Under the pieces are notes generated by a model. It was given only the letters and a program-made list of their open reading frames with translations, searched no databases and had not been told where the DNA came from. The position numbers and the translations under genes were made by a program. From an uncultured Clostridia bacterium (GTDB taxonomy: Bacteria; Bacillota; Clostridia; Christensenellales; Borkfalkiaceae): a DNA stretch of 64,000 nucleotides. Of the stretch, positions 14,445-23,550 are shown piece by piece. The DNA lies in the NCBI GenBank assembly GCA_947631005.1, contig CANRJR010000006.1, positions 1-64,000 of the forward strand, in the 5' to 3' direction. Every line of letters begins with the position of its first letter. Position 1 is the first letter of the stretch.

Positions 14445-16209
14445 CGCCGTCTCCCCCCAAAAGCGACTTGATCTCCGCGCTCATCTCGCCGATGAGGTCG
14501 TCGAACGCGGAAAGTTCGTCCTCCGAAATGTATTTCGCCCGCCCGATCTTCTCCATAAACGGACATTTGAGGACGTCGTCGAGGGCGACGAACCGCGAGA
14601 CGGCTTGCTCGGAGAGCGTGTAGAATTGATAGATGGTGAGCAGCATTAAGAGCTGTTTGCGCAACGACGTGTAGGTGTCCGTTTCGTGGAAGGCGTTCTG
14701 GTGAAGATAGTCCTCGCGGATCATCTTTGCCGTCTCCATGACGAGACGGTCGCGCGAGGAGAGCGCGTCCATGCCGACGAGACGGACGATCTCGTCGAGC
14801 GCAGCCTCCTCCTGCAAGGTCGTCATGGCGAATTGGCGGTATTTGAAGAAGCCCTTGCCCACGTTCGCGTCGTACCAACCTTTCATCCTGTCGGCGTAGA
14901 GCGAATAGCTGATGAGCCAGTCGATCGCGGGGAAATGCCGCTTGTAGGCGAGGGAAGCCGAGAGTCCCCAGAATACCTTGACGATGCGCAAGGTCGCCTG
15001 CGAGACGGGCTCGGAGAGATCGCCGCCGGGGGGCGAGACCGCGCCGATCGCGGTGACCGAACCCGTCCGCTCCTCCCGTCCGAGCAGGCGGACGACGCCC
15101 GCGCGCTCGTAAAATTCGGCGAGGCGGCTCGCAAGATAGGCGGGATAGCCCTCGTCGCCCGGCATCTCTTCGAGTCGGCCGCTCATTTCGCGCAACGCCT
15201 CCGCCCAGCGCGAGGTGGAATCCGCCATGATCGCGACGTTATATCCCATGTCGCGGTAGTATTCGGCGATGGTGATCCCCGTATAGATGGAGGCTTCACG
15301 CGCCGCGACGGGCATATCCGACGTGTTCGCGATGAGCACCGTCCGCTTCATCAGCGGCTCGCCCGTCTTGGGATCTTTGAGGGCGGGAAATTCGTTCAGA
15401 ACGTCGGTCATTTCGTTGCCGCGCTCCCCGCACCCGATATACACGATGATGTCCGCGTCCGCCCACTTGGCGAGCTGGTGCTGGACGACCGTCTTTCCGC
15501 TCCCGAACGGTCCCGGGACTGCCGCCACGCCGCCGCGGGCGATGGGGAAGAGGGTGTCGATGACCCGCTGTCCCGTGACCATGGGGCGATCGGGCGAGAA
15601 TTTTTCGCGGTACGGTCTGCCCTTGCGGACGGGCCACTTGCGCAGCATGGCGACGGGCTCTTGCCCCCGCTCCGTTTGGATGACGGCGATGGGATCGACG
15701 ATGGTAAAGTCGCCCGCTTCGATGGAGACGAGCGTGCCGCGCATGCCGTTTGGCACGAGGACGCGGTGCTCGACGATCTCGGTCTCCTGCACGACGCCGA
15801 GGACGTCCCCCTCCTCCACTTCGTCGCCCGCCTTGGCGGTGGGTGTGAACGTCCACTTTTTCTCGCGGTTGAGCGGATCGACCGAAACGCCGCGCGAAAT
15901 GCGGCTTCCGTATCGGAAGGCGATCGCCGTGAGCGGACGCTGGATGCCGTCGAAAATGCTCGTGAGCAGCCCCGGCGCGAGCTCCGCGGAGAGCGGCTCG
16001 CCCGTGGACACGACGTCCTCCCCCGGTCCGAGCCCCGAGGTCTCCTCATACACCTGTATGGACGCCTTGTCGCCCCGCAGTTCGATGATCTCGCCGACGA
16101 GCTGTTTTTCCGAGACGCGCACGACGTCGTAAAGTTTTGCGTCCGCCATGTTTTCGGCGACGATGAGCGGACCGGAAATTTTTACCGTTTTTCCTATTTT
16201 ACCAACCAT
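14437..16209 (-). CDS. ntpA: V-type ATP synthase catalytic subunit A
   Basis: The product is 590 aa. The Walker A loop GPFGSGKT lies at residues 233-240, and the A-type non-homologous insertion (about 115-190) is present. The conserved stretch [20 protein letters not shown] follows the Walker B region. This subunit hydrolyses or makes ATP. It starts 30 bases after subunit F and overlaps subunit B. Confidence 0.97.
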   Translation of the reverse strand: MVGKIGKTVKISGPLIVAENMADAKLYDVVRVSEKQLVGEIIELRGDKASIQVYEETSGLGPGEDVVSTGEPLSAELAPGLLTSIFDGIQRPLTAIAFRYGSRISRGVSVDPLNREKKWTFTPTAKAGDEVEEGDVLGVVQETEIVEHRVLVPNGMRGTLVSIEAGDFTIVDPIAVIQTERGQEPVAMLRKWPVRKGRPYREKFSPDRPMVTGQRVIDTLFPIARGGVAAVPGPFGSGKTVVQHQLAKWADADIIVYIGCGERGNEMTDVLNEFPALKDPKTGEPLMKRTVLIANTSDMPVAAREASIYTGITIAEYYRDMGYNVAIMADSTSRWAEALREMSGRLEEMPGDEGYPAYLASRLAEFYERAGVVRLLGREERTGSVTAIGAVSPPGGDLSEPVSQATLRIVKVFWGLSASLAYKRHFPAIDWLISYSLYADRMKGWYDANVGKGFFKYRQFAMTTLQEEAALDEIVRLVGMDALSSRDRLVMETAKMIREDYLHQNAFHETDTYTSLRKQLLMLLTIYQFYTLSEQAVSRFVALDDVLKCPFMEKIGRAKYISEDELSAFDDLIGEMSAEIKSLLGGDGDV

Positions 16210-16239
16210 ATCGACCCTTTATAGCTCTTTTCTATGTTA

Positions 16240-16554
16240 CTATTTGCGGAACAGGATATCGACGCCGAGCGCGCGCTCCATCGAATCCTTCAAAAACGCC
16301 TCGCCGTATCCCCTCTCCTTGCCCGTGGGAATGGGCAGGACGACGGGATATGCCGCCTCGTCGAACCGCTTCAACAGATCTTGCAGGGGAGCGGCGTACT
16401 CCTCCGACAAAAACACGACGGGATAGTCGTGCGCGACCCTGCGCAACGTCTCCCGCGCCGACCGCTCGTCGGCGGCGGGGAAAGCCGCCACCCCCGCGGC
16501 TTGGAATACCGAAACCGTTTCATAAGGTCCGACGACCGCGATCTTGCCCTGCAT
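16240..16554 (-). CDS. ntpG: V-type ATP synthase subunit F
   Basis: The product is 104 aa, matching the small rotor subunit (NtpG in the E. hirae naming). The ATG forms a TGATG overlap with the subunit C stop and has GGGAGG seven bases upstream; the longer frame is rejected. The alpha/beta fold starts with KIAVVGPYETVSVFQAAGV, typical of subunit F, which binds D and the rotor stalk. Confidence 0.93.
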   Translation of the reverse strand: MQGKIAVVGPYETVSVFQAAGVAAFPAADERSARETLRRVAHDYPVVFLSEEYAAPLQDLLKRFDEAAYPVVLPIPTGKERGYGEAFLKDSMERALGVDILFRK

Positions 16555-17444
16555 CACTTGCCTCCCGTGAGACGTTTTTCGATCTCTTCCGCCCGTACGC
16601 CCGCCCGCAACGACGCGAGCACGGCGCGCACGTTTCTGATCTCCGCGCGGCGGCGAAAGACGTAATACAAAAAGGGTTCTCTCCCCTCGAGCCCGTAGCG
16701 GCGTCCGGAAAAGTACTTCTCCTCGAAACTCTCCATTCTCCGCTCCGCCGCGGTGAACGGCGGCTCTGTGAGGCACGCCTTGTAAAATTCGCGGTAGGGC
16801 GTCCCCGCGAGCGCGCCCGCCCGCGCTTCGGGATCTTGCGAGACGATCGCAAAGAGCTGTTCCTTTGCCAGCGTCCCGCCCGCGATCCGAAATTTTTCCG
16901 CGTCGTCTTGGGTTTGCGCGCGGCACGCGGTGAGGATATTCGTCATATCCACGCGCGCCCGCAACAGCCGTTTGAGCGGGGGACGCTTTGCGCAGACGCG
17001 AAAGAGATATCCGTACATCGCGTTGTCGTACGCCGCGCCGATCTCCGCACCCGACGCTTCCGCGGAAAGGGCGGGGACGGGCAGCTTGCCCGCATGCAAC
17101 CGCTCTTCAAGCTCCCCGATTTCCATGAGCCCCGTGGGGGCGAGCATGGGCGCGGGGTCGACGCCGAGCCGTTTTGCCTTTTCGAGTGCTTTCCAATTAT
17201 GGAAGTCGCGCGGGGCGAGAAAATACGCCTTGTCCGCCGCGGTGGGGGCGTATTCGCGGATGAACGTGTCGAGCGCGGCTTCCTCTTCGGCGACGGGGTC
17301 ATCGCCCGAGCCGAAGCCGCTCTCCGCGAGCACGCGGCGCGCCTCCTCCTCGCGCATGGCGGGAAGCAAATAGATCTTGTCGCCGAGCAGTCTCCCCTCT
17401 TTTACGGCGATCACGCCGTTTGTGTACACGGTAGCGTATCCCAT
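16554..17444 (-). CDS. ntpC: V-type ATP synthase subunit C
   Basis: The product is 296 aa. The first codon is ATG 17444, in a TGATG overlap with the subunit E stop; a TTG one codon earlier also exists. The protein is almost all helix, as expected for the funnel-shaped subunit (d-type) that joins the central stalk to the K ring. It begins GYATVYTNGVIAVKEGRLL. Sequence conservation in this family is low; operon position and length make the call firm. Confidence 0.93.
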   Translation of the reverse strand: MGYATVYTNGVIAVKEGRLLGDKIYLLPAMREEEARRVLAESGFGSGDDPVAEEEAALDTFIREYAPTAADKAYFLAPRDFHNWKALEKAKRLGVDPAPMLAPTGLMEIGELEERLHAGKLPVPALSAEASGAEIGAAYDNAMYGYLFRVCAKRPPLKRLLRARVDMTNILTACRAQTQDDAEKFRIAGGTLAKEQLFAIVSQDPEARAGALAGTPYREFYKACLTEPPFTAAERRMESFEEKYFSGRRYGLEGREPFLYYVFRRRAEIRNVRAVLASLRAGVRAEEIEKRLTGGK

Positions 17445-18019
17445 CAACGGTCTCCGAACAGGGTGCGCGCGATCTCCGCCTGATGCGTTTCGCGGTCGGC
17501 GGCAAGCAGGGCGGGGAAACTCACGTCCTTATCCGAACGCTCCCCGCGCAACAAAAATCCTCCGCGCACGTCCTCCCGCTCCTGCGAGACGGCGAGCTTT
17601 TTCTCCCGCACGACGGGAAGCGCGGCTACCTCGTCGGCATACGCAAAGCCCGAGGAGAACACGATCTCGTCCCCCTCCTCCGCATACGCCTGCAAGAGCT
17701 TTTCGTAGAGCAAGACCGACTCGCGGCGGTCGAGGACCAACAGCGCGGCGAGCGCGCGAAGATAGACGGCGTCGATCACGCGCCGTTTTTCGGCGAGGCG
17801 GATCTTGGCGGAATCCAGCCGCGCCATCGCCGCTTTGCCATCGCGGATGCGCGCGCCCTGCTCCTCGGCTTCCCGTTCCGCCTCCGCGCGTTCCCGTTCG
17901 CAACGCGCTTCCGCGGCGGCGCGGATCTCTTCCCCGCGCTGTTTTGCGGCGCAGACGACGGTCTCCGCTTCGGCTTGGGCGTCCGAGAGGATGCGCTCAA
18001 CGATCTCTTCTTTCCCCAT
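17444..18019 (-). CDS. ntpE: V-type ATP synthase subunit E
   Basis: The product is 191 aa. An N-terminal helix rich in Ala, Glu and Arg (about 1-90) should form the peripheral-stalk coiled coil with subunit G, and a compact C-terminal domain attaches to A/B. It starts three bases after subunit K ends; its ribosome-binding site is inside the K gene. Confidence 0.92.
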   Translation of the reverse strand: MGKEEIVERILSDAQAEAETVVCAAKQRGEEIRAAAEARCERERAEAEREAEEQGARIRDGKAAMARLDSAKIRLAEKRRVIDAVYLRALAALLVLDRRESVLLYEKLLQAYAEEGDEIVFSSGFAYADEVAALPVVREKKLAVSQEREDVRGGFLLRGERSDKDVSFPALLAADRETHQAEIARTLFGDR

Positions 18020-18022
18020 AAC

Positions 18023-18493
18023 TCAAATCCTGATGACGAGAAGCAGGGAGATGACGAGCCCCAAAAGCGCGTAGAACTCGATCATCGCGGGACCCATGGC
18101 GACTTTGAAGCCCAGATCCTGCTTCGCCGCCGCGTAGATGCAGTTGACCGCCGCCTTCGCCTGAAAGAAGGCGGAGACGAAGCCCGAGATCGCCATGGGC
18201 AGGCAAGCGGCAAACACCGCCCAGCCCTGCGCGGTCGCCTGCGCCGCCTCGGTCACTTCGAGAAGCGCGCCGATCTTGTTCGTGGCGAGGATCGCGATGA
18301 GGAAGCCGTAGAGCCCCTGCGTCGCGGGGAGAAGCATGAGGACGATGAGCTTGCCGAACTTCTTCGGGTTTTCGCCGAGGACGCCCGCCGTCGCGCTCGC
18401 CGTCTTATAAAGACCGAGCCCCGACCCCACGCCGCAGAGGACCACGCAAAGCGCGATCCCGATGATGGCAACCACTACTCCGGTTGTGTACAT
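18023..18493 (-). CDS. ntpK: V-type ATP synthase proteolipid subunit K
   Basis: The product is 156 aa, the size of E. hirae NtpK. ATG at 18493 follows GGAGG with a six-T spacer. Four membrane helices form two hairpins. The ion-binding Glu is in the second hairpin (Glu139, MIEFYALLG); the first has Gln59 in LPATQGLYGF. Leu55, Thr58, Gln59, Gln111 and Glu139 match the five Na+ ligands known for E. hirae NtpK, which suggests sodium coupling. Confidence 0.96.
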   Translation of the reverse strand: MYTTGVVVAIIGIALCVVLCGVGSGLGLYKTASATAGVLGENPKKFGKLIVLMLLPATQGLYGFLIAILATNKIGALLEVTEAAQATAQGWAVFAACLPMAISGFVSAFFQAKAAVNCIYAAAKQDLGFKVAMGPAMIEFYALLGLVISLLLVIRI

Positions 18494-18515
18494 AAAAAAC
18501 CTCCGTATATTAGCC

Positions 18516-20489
18516 TTACGCCGCATGCGGCGCATTCTTCATTCCACATGATTCTTCCAAAAAGATATATTTGGCATGCGAGCCGAGCGGCTCGAACAGT
18601 CTCCCCTCCCCCTCGTAGAACCTGCCGAAGAACTCCACATACTGCAAGCGCGCCGTGTGAATGTACGCGCCGAGCAGCCCGATCGCGAGGTTAAAGACGT
18701 GCCCCACGACGAGGAGAACAGGTCCGAGCACGACGAGCGCAGAGCCCGAGGTAAGAAATTGCAGGGAATAATCCGAAATGACCTGCGCGATCACCGCGCC
18801 CGTCAGCATGAGCCCGTAGAGACGGATGTAACTCAATACGTCGGTGAAATAATTGATGAGCCCGTAGAGCGAGCCGAATCCCTTGGCGAACTTCCCCAAA
18901 AATTTTTCGTGCCGACCCGCCGTAAAGATCGCAACGACGAGCGACGCGCCCGCCGTGATCCCGCCGACCGTTGCGAGTACGGGGACGCCGAAGTCCTCCG
19001 TGAGCCCGACGACGGCGCACAGCGCGCCGAGCGAAAATATCGCCCAAACCAGCCCGTCGAATACGCCGTCCCACACCCGTTTGCGGTGCACGCACTGCGC
19101 GAATTTGCAAACATAGCCCGCGCAGAGCTGAAAGATCCCGAGCAGCAGCGCGATGATGAGCACCGCGGGCAGTTCGATGCCCGCAAGCGAATACATCGCC
19201 GTCTGCGCGTCGGGCATCACCGTAAAGGGCAGAACGCGCTCGCCGAACAGCGAATTGAACAAAAATCCCCAAAGTATGGCGAACACGCCGCCGACGCCGA
19301 ACAAGCCGCCGAGGCTCTTGATCCCCCCGCGCTTTTTCTTCCAAAGGAAAAAGCCGCCCGCCGCCATCATGAGCCCGTACCCGATATCCGCCATGATGAA
19401 GCCCAAAAACAGGCTGTAAAAGAAAGACATCACGGCGTTGGGGTCGAGCTCCCTTGCGTTCGGAGCGGAATACATGTTGGTGACCGTTTCGAAGTTGGCG
19501 ACGACGGGATTGTTGCGCGTGAGCGTGGGGACGAACTCGTCCTCCGCGGGCTCGGAAAATTCCCAATACAGCGGAACGCCGAGCGTGGAAAGCGCGTCTT
19601 TTACCCGCTCTTCCCCGTCGGCGGGGACGAACGCCTCCATAAAGACGACGTGCGCGGTCGCGCGCATCTTCTCGGACGCCTGCGCCTTTTCGAGCGCGAA
19701 TCCCACATAGTCGCAGTAGATCTTGAACGGACGAAGCTCTTCGGAGAGCGCGGCGAGCGCGTCTGTCGCCGCCCGTTCTCTCTCCCTCTGCGCGCCGAGT
19801 TCCGCTTGGAGGGAGGCGGCGCGTTCCGCGCCCGTCCCGTCCTCCCGATAGGGACACGCCGCAAAGGCGGCGGAAAGCAGTCGTCCTACCGCCTCGTCTA
19901 CGCTTGTATGGCAGACGACAAAGAGAAGCGTCCCCTCCGCCGTAAAGGCGGCTTCGTATGCCGCGAGCGGGATCTCGTCGAGCCCCGCTTTGAGCGCGTC
20001 CCACGCGGCTGCCCCCACGAGCCCGTACCGCGCGACGGTGTGCTTGGTGTTGCGGCAGGAGGAAAAGCGAAAATCGGACGCCGTATAGGGCGCGACGGCG
20101 GCGATCTCCCGCGTCAGCCGCGCGATCTCCCCCTCGGCGGCGGCTTTCTCCGCCGTGAGCGACTTGACGTCCGCGATCACTTCGTCTGCCCGCGCGCGGT
20201 AATCCGCCGCGGCGACAAATTCCGAATAGGAGACCCCGAACCCGTCTTTGAGCCCGTCGACATGCTCCTTTTTCCCGCGCGGGGCGTAAGAGGAGATCAC
20301 CGCGAGCGCGCCTTCGAGCGAGGCAAGATAGGCTGAAAGTTCCTCCTTGTCGGAGGCGAGCGGCGTCGTCGCGTCGTTTTCGGCGTGCTCCTTGATCTCT
20401 GCGGCGCGCGTACGTTCGAGCGCGTTGAGGACGGCGTCGCGGTCGTAAGAGAGGACGGCGAGATGAAGTTTTTTCATCCCGACGATCAT
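18516..20489 (-). CDS. ntpI: V-type ATP synthase subunit I (membrane a-subunit)
   Basis: The product is 657 aa. ATG 20489 overlaps the subunit G stop as ATGA. Residues 1-330 form the cytosolic domain with two long coiled-coil helices. The C-terminal half has about eight membrane helices and carries the ion half-channels; LSYIRLYGLMLTGAVIA near residues 545-565 contains the conserved Arg facing the K ring. Length is normal. A stretch of 22 bases separates it from K, whose ribosome-binding site lies there. Confidence 0.95.
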   Translation of the reverse strand: MIVGMKKLHLAVLSYDRDAVLNALERTRAAEIKEHAENDATTPLASDKEELSAYLASLEGALAVISSYAPRGKKEHVDGLKDGFGVSYSEFVAAADYRARADEVIADVKSLTAEKAAAEGEIARLTREIAAVAPYTASDFRFSSCRNTKHTVARYGLVGAAAWDALKAGLDEIPLAAYEAAFTAEGTLLFVVCHTSVDEAVGRLLSAAFAACPYREDGTGAERAASLQAELGAQRERERAATDALAALSEELRPFKIYCDYVGFALEKAQASEKMRATAHVVFMEAFVPADGEERVKDALSTLGVPLYWEFSEPAEDEFVPTLTRNNPVVANFETVTNMYSAPNARELDPNAVMSFFYSLFLGFIMADIGYGLMMAAGGFFLWKKKRGGIKSLGGLFGVGGVFAILWGFLFNSLFGERVLPFTVMPDAQTAMYSLAGIELPAVLIIALLLGIFQLCAGYVCKFAQCVHRKRVWDGVFDGLVWAIFSLGALCAVVGLTEDFGVPVLATVGGITAGASLVVAIFTAGRHEKFLGKFAKGFGSLYGLINYFTDVLSYIRLYGLMLTGAVIAQVISDYSLQFLTSGSALVVLGPVLLVVGHVFNLAIGLLGAYIHTARLQYVEFFGRFYEGEGRLFEPLGSHAKYIFLEESCGMKNAPHAA

Positions 20490-20797
20490 TTCACGATCCT
20501 CCCGACGACGGCGGCGACGTATGCGCCGAGGTGCTCCATACGCGCCTCCGCGTCGGCGCGCGCCTCTTTCTGTACGGTTTCGATCTCCTTGCGGTACAGC
20601 TCGTCCGCATCCCTCCGCGCCTGTTGCACGATCTCTTCCGTACGTTCCGCGCACGCCGCCCCCGACGCCGCCCCGAGTTCGATGGCGTATTTCTCGGCTT
20701 CCGACACAAGCGTTTCCGCCTGCGTCTCCGCCGTCTGTTTGATTTCAGCCGCCCGCGCTTCCGCTTCCGCGACGGCGGCGATGATCCCGTCTCCCAT
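20486..20797 (-). CDS. ntpF: V-type ATP synthase subunit G/H (peripheral stalk)
   Basis: The product is 103 aa. The start MGDGIIAAVAEAEARAAEIK at ATG 20797 fits; the longer frame begins inside the promoter. It is one continuous charged helix rich in Ala and Glu that pairs with subunit E in the stator stalk. It is the first gene of the operon, as ntpF is in E. hirae. The full order is F-I-K-E-C-G-A-B-D. Confidence 0.9.
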   Translation of the reverse strand: MGDGIIAAVAEAEARAAEIKQTAETQAETLVSEAEKYAIELGAASGAACAERTEEIVQQARRDADELYRKEIETVQKEARADAEARMEHLGAYVAAVVGRIVK

Positions 20798-20818
20798 CTG
20801 CCCGTCCTTATCCTTATT

Positions 20819-20848
20819 ATTATACCCCGTTTTCGCCCGACTTGTCAA
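20819..20848 (-). promoter_or_regulatory. sigma-A promoter of the V-ATPase operon
   Basis: On the minus strand, perfect TTGACA (20843-20848) and TATAAT (20819-20824) are separated by 18 bp. The -35 box lies seven bases after the stop codon of the LRR gene. Both boxes are perfect, fitting a highly expressed operon. Confidence 0.9.
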
Positions 20849-20855
20849 AAACGTT

Positions 20856-21665
20856 TTAATCTTTCGGTTGCTTTCTCTGTTCTTCGAGCGCGTCGCGGAA
20901 GGCTTGCGCCAGCCCCTCTTTGATCTCGGAAAGATGCGCGTTCTCGGAGGGCTCGTAGAGCTTTTTCCACCCGCAAAACGCGCTCGGACAGCGGGTAAAG
21001 ACGCACTTCTTTTCGAAATCGTCGGCGTCAGAACAATACAGCCAGAAGAAATCCACTTTCTTGAACTGCGGGTTCTCGCGCAAAAGTTCCTTAATCGCCT
21101 TGCGCGTATATTGGGACTGCACGTCGCCGTTCAAAAAGATGCGCATCCGCCTGTCGTACAACGCTTGCGCCTCGGCTTTTTGTTCGCGCTCCCGCTCCAA
21201 CCGCTCCTGTTCTTCGCGCGCCGCCCGCGCTTCGTCCTCGGGCGTGATCCAATTTGCGGTCTCCTCCTTGGGAACGTGCGTGTGCACGGGCCGTCCGTCG
21301 GGATTCCAATCGCAAAAGACTTCTTCCTCGCGATACACCGTCGTCGAAGTAAACGAGCCGCCCGAGCGGTGAAAGTTGAACGCGTCGTCCTCGGGCGTCA
21401 CTATCTCGTAACTCACCGTCTCCTTGCGCATGCCGTACACCCAGCCCTCCTGCGGCGCGTCCTCGCAGTAGATCTCCAAATTGCCGCACCCGCGGAACGC
21501 GTCCCGCCCGATGACGGCGACCGACTTCGGAATGTAGATCTTATGAAGGCGCATGCTGTCCATGAACGCCTCTTTCCCGATCTCGGTCACGCCGTCGGGG
21601 ATCACATAGTCGCGATAGCGCGTCTGACGCGCCATCTCCCGATCGCCGATCTTCGTATCCGACAT
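20856..21665 (-). CDS. BspA-type leucine-rich repeat protein with coiled coil
   Basis: The product is 269 aa. ATG at 21665 follows GGGGAGG. Residues about 18-72 hold two BspA/TpLRR repeats (IPDGVTEIGKEAF; IPKSVAVIGRDAF). The middle is a strongly charged helix (about 140-172, Glu/Arg/Gln-rich). The C-terminal domain has three Cys. There is no signal peptide, so the protein is probably cytosolic, unlike the surface BspA proteins. Function unknown. It has its own promoter, and its leader has two nearly identical hairpins. Confidence 0.75.
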   Translation of the reverse strand: MSDTKIGDREMARQTRYRDYVIPDGVTEIGKEAFMDSMRLHKIYIPKSVAVIGRDAFRGCGNLEIYCEDAPQEGWVYGMRKETVSYEIVTPEDDAFNFHRSGGSFTSTTVYREEEVFCDWNPDGRPVHTHVPKEETANWITPEDEARAAREEQERLEREREQKAEAQALYDRRMRIFLNGDVQSQYTRKAIKELLRENPQFKKVDFFWLYCSDADDFEKKCVFTRCPSAFCGWKKLYEPSENAHLSEIKEGLAQAFRDALEEQRKQPKD

Positions 21666-21681
21666 CTCGCACCTCCCCGTT

Positions 21682-21784
21682 CGCGGCGTTCCCCGCCGCC
21701 GCTTCTTTTTTGTGTTTGGCGCGGCATTCCCCGCCGCGGTTTTTCGTACCTTTCGATTATATCACACTGCCGCAAAAAACGCAA
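21682..21784 (-). promoter_or_regulatory. Promoter and double-hairpin leader of the LRR gene
   Basis: On the minus strand, TTGCGT (21779-21784), a 17-bp spacer and TATAAT (21756-21761). The leader then has CGCGGCGGGGAATGCCGCG and, about 40 bases on, GCGGCGGGGAACGCCGCG, the second just before the ribosome-binding site. Confidence 0.7.
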
Positions 21785-21973
21785 GCGTCATCGGAGATTC
21801 CCCGTGCGATTTTCGTGTCCCACGCATTGCCCGAATCGCTTCGCATTTCCCATTCCAGCCCTTGCTTCTTTTGTCATGCGGAACGGCATGTTAGAAGCGA
21901 AAGGACATTCTAAAATAAACGAGCATTCTAAAAACGAGCATTCTAAATTGTCATTTCGACCTATTTCCCAATA

Positions 21974-22094
21974 TGTCATTTCGAGTGAAGCGAAGCGGAA
22001 TCGAGAAATCTCCCTTATTTTTATTCCAAGCCTCATCAACGACCAAGGGGATTTCTCCGCTTCGCGGGCTTCGCCCGCTACGGTCAAAATGACA
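21974..22094. repeat. Family-A dispersed palindromic repeat
   Basis: TGTCATTTCGAG...AAAATGACA ends enclose GAGAAATCTCCCTTATTTTT and AAGGGGATTTCTC. A 5' stub of another copy precedes it at 21952. No gene is seen from 21785 to 22416. Confidence 0.8.
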
Positions 22095-22114
22095 GGGAGG
22101 ACGGGACGTATCGC

Positions 22115-22296
22115 TTGGGCACGGGCGGGGAAAAGCTCGCGCCGCGGGCATGGGCGAAATCAAACAAGCGCGCGCCGCGGGCATGGTGGGGAAAAGCGCG
22201 TCCCACAAACATGGGTGTGTTCAAAGCGCGCCACGCGGACATGGGTGGGTTCAAAACCAGAAAACGGGGCGCATGTCTCGGACATGGGTGGGGTTT
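22115..22296 (+). repeat. Degenerate tandem repeat around GGACATGGGTGGG
   Basis: Five to six imperfect copies occur with a period of about 30-40 bases. Each has a CGCG(C)C start, a GG(A/G)CATGG(G)TGGG core and a TTCAAA end. The best cores start near 22147, 22180, 22209, 22237 and 22280. Related cores occur between atpB and atpD (13017-13056). Confidence 0.75.
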
Positions 22297-22310
22297 ATGA
22301 CAAAATCACT

Positions 22311-22416
22311 TTGTACAAATCACTTTGTACAAAACTTTTCTTCCAACTCAACTTGTACAATTCGTTTTGTACAAAACTTCTTTTCAACTCAACTTGTACA
22401 AAACCGTTTGTACAAA
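22311..22416. repeat. Phased array of six TGTACA palindromes in a 42-bp tandem repeat
   Basis: TGTACA starts at 22312, 22326, 22354, 22368, 22395 and 22409. Spacings are 14, 28, 14, 27 and 14 bases. Each site lies in a TTTGTACAAA-like 8-10 bp palindrome. The stretches between pairs share CTT(T/C)TTTTCAACTCAACTTG. The array sits between the tandem repeat and the 3' end of the phosphodiesterase gene. Confidence 0.85.
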
Positions 22417-23526
22417 TTATCTGCCCGTGCAGGGAATGAGGATGAGCGGCACAAGCATCTCCTGCGGGGTGAGCGAGGTGTGGTGTCCCTTGAAATCGTG
22501 GGCGCGCGGGGTGAGCTTTAAGGTCTTGTGCGTCGTGCCGACGGCGATGTAGTCGCCGAGCAATTTCGCATGCTCCCCCCTGCCGCCGAAGTAGTTTTCT
22601 TCGATGAGCTCCTCCACGTCCTTCAACAGAAAGTCCTCGCCGTACGTTTCGCGAAATCTTTGGCAAAATTCCGCGCGGCGGCCCGCCTTCACCTTAAACG
22701 CCCCCGCCCGCGCTTCGAGATAGGGCGGACGGTCGAGCAAGGCGATCAGCGCGTCGTCGCGGTAGATCTCCGCGCTCCCGTCGATATCGGTCTGTCCGTG
22801 GTCCGCCGTCACGATGAGGAGGGTATCGCAAAGAGTGGAAGCGAGCCGCTCGACGCCGCGGTCGATCATTTCGATCGCGCGCTTCGCCTCTTCGGAGGTC
22901 ACGCCGAAGCGGTGCATGGTGGAATCGGGCTCGGTGCAGTAGGCGTACACGAACTGCTTGCCCGCCTTGGCGCACACCGTTTGAATGAGGGGAAACATCT
23001 CCTCGGGCGTGTTCCAAACGTACCTGTTTTGCTCGTCCTCCCAAAATGCGGGGACGACGACGTTCGCCGTATATTCCCCCCCGAGCCGCCTGTAAAAGGG
23101 AACGACGGGGAGCGTCTTGCGCACATAGCCCCGCCCGATCGATTCCCCCGTGCGCGAATCGACGTCCAAAAAGATGTCGACGGCGCGCCCGAGTTCCTCG
23201 AAATACAAGCTCCAACCGAACCAGCCGTGCTCCATGGGATAGGCGTTCGTCTGAACGGTCGTCGTCGCGTTGGTGGTGGTGGAGGGAAAGACCGAGGTCA
23301 ACACCTGCTTGACGTTCTTCCGCAAAAAGCTGTTTTCGGGCAGCGCGGAGAGCGGGTGCGTCCCCATGCCGTCCGCGAGCAGCAGAACCACGTTTTTATA
23401 TCCCTTTTTAAGCTCGGCGGCAAGCTCGGGCAACACGGGTTTTTCGCTCGGACAGCCCAAAAACTGCGCGAGCGTTGCCGAGACGTTGACGATGTTCTGC
23501 GTAAAATCGGGTTTGATGAATTGCAT
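22417..23526 (-). CDS. Type I phosphodiesterase / nucleotide pyrophosphatase-like hydrolase (alkaline phosphatase superfamily)
   Basis: The product is 369 aa. Metal and nucleophile motifs of the superfamily are visible: LLLADGMG (about 49-56, first Asp), the Thr nucleophile region FPSTTTNATTT (about 81-91), EPDSTMHRFG (about 200), TADHGQT (about 245) and FKGHHTS (about 347). It is predicted to be a soluble zinc-dependent phosphodiesterase or phosphatase; no signal peptide is seen. Substrate unknown. It is transcribed alone; upstream lie three 11-12 bp spaced CGACGG repeats and the RNase G terminator. Confidence 0.85.
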   Translation of the reverse strand: MQFIKPDFTQNIVNVSATLAQFLGCPSEKPVLPELAAELKKGYKNVVLLLADGMGTHPLSALPENSFLRKNVKQVLTSVFPSTTTNATTTVQTNAYPMEHGWFGWSLYFEELGRAVDIFLDVDSRTGESIGRGYVRKTLPVVPFYRRLGGEYTANVVVPAFWEDEQNRYVWNTPEEMFPLIQTVCAKAGKQFVYAYCTEPDSTMHRFGVTSEEAKRAIEMIDRGVERLASTLCDTLLIVTADHGQTDIDGSAEIYRDDALIALLDRPPYLEARAGAFKVKAGRRAEFCQRFRETYGEDFLLKDVEELIEENYFGGRGEHAKLLGDYIAVGTTHKTLKLTPRAHDFKGHHTSLTPQEMLVPLILIPCTGR

Positions 23527-23550
23527 GGCGTTCTCCTCATTTCGGTTTTT

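Noticed and set aside
12993-16224. Long plus-strand frames opposite ATPase subunits A and B
   Set aside because: Antisense shadows produced by strong third-position G+C bias.
22311-22416. CRISPR array reading of the TGTACA repeats
   Set aside because: Spacers are themselves repeated, the unit is 42 bp with internal symmetry, and no cas gene is near.
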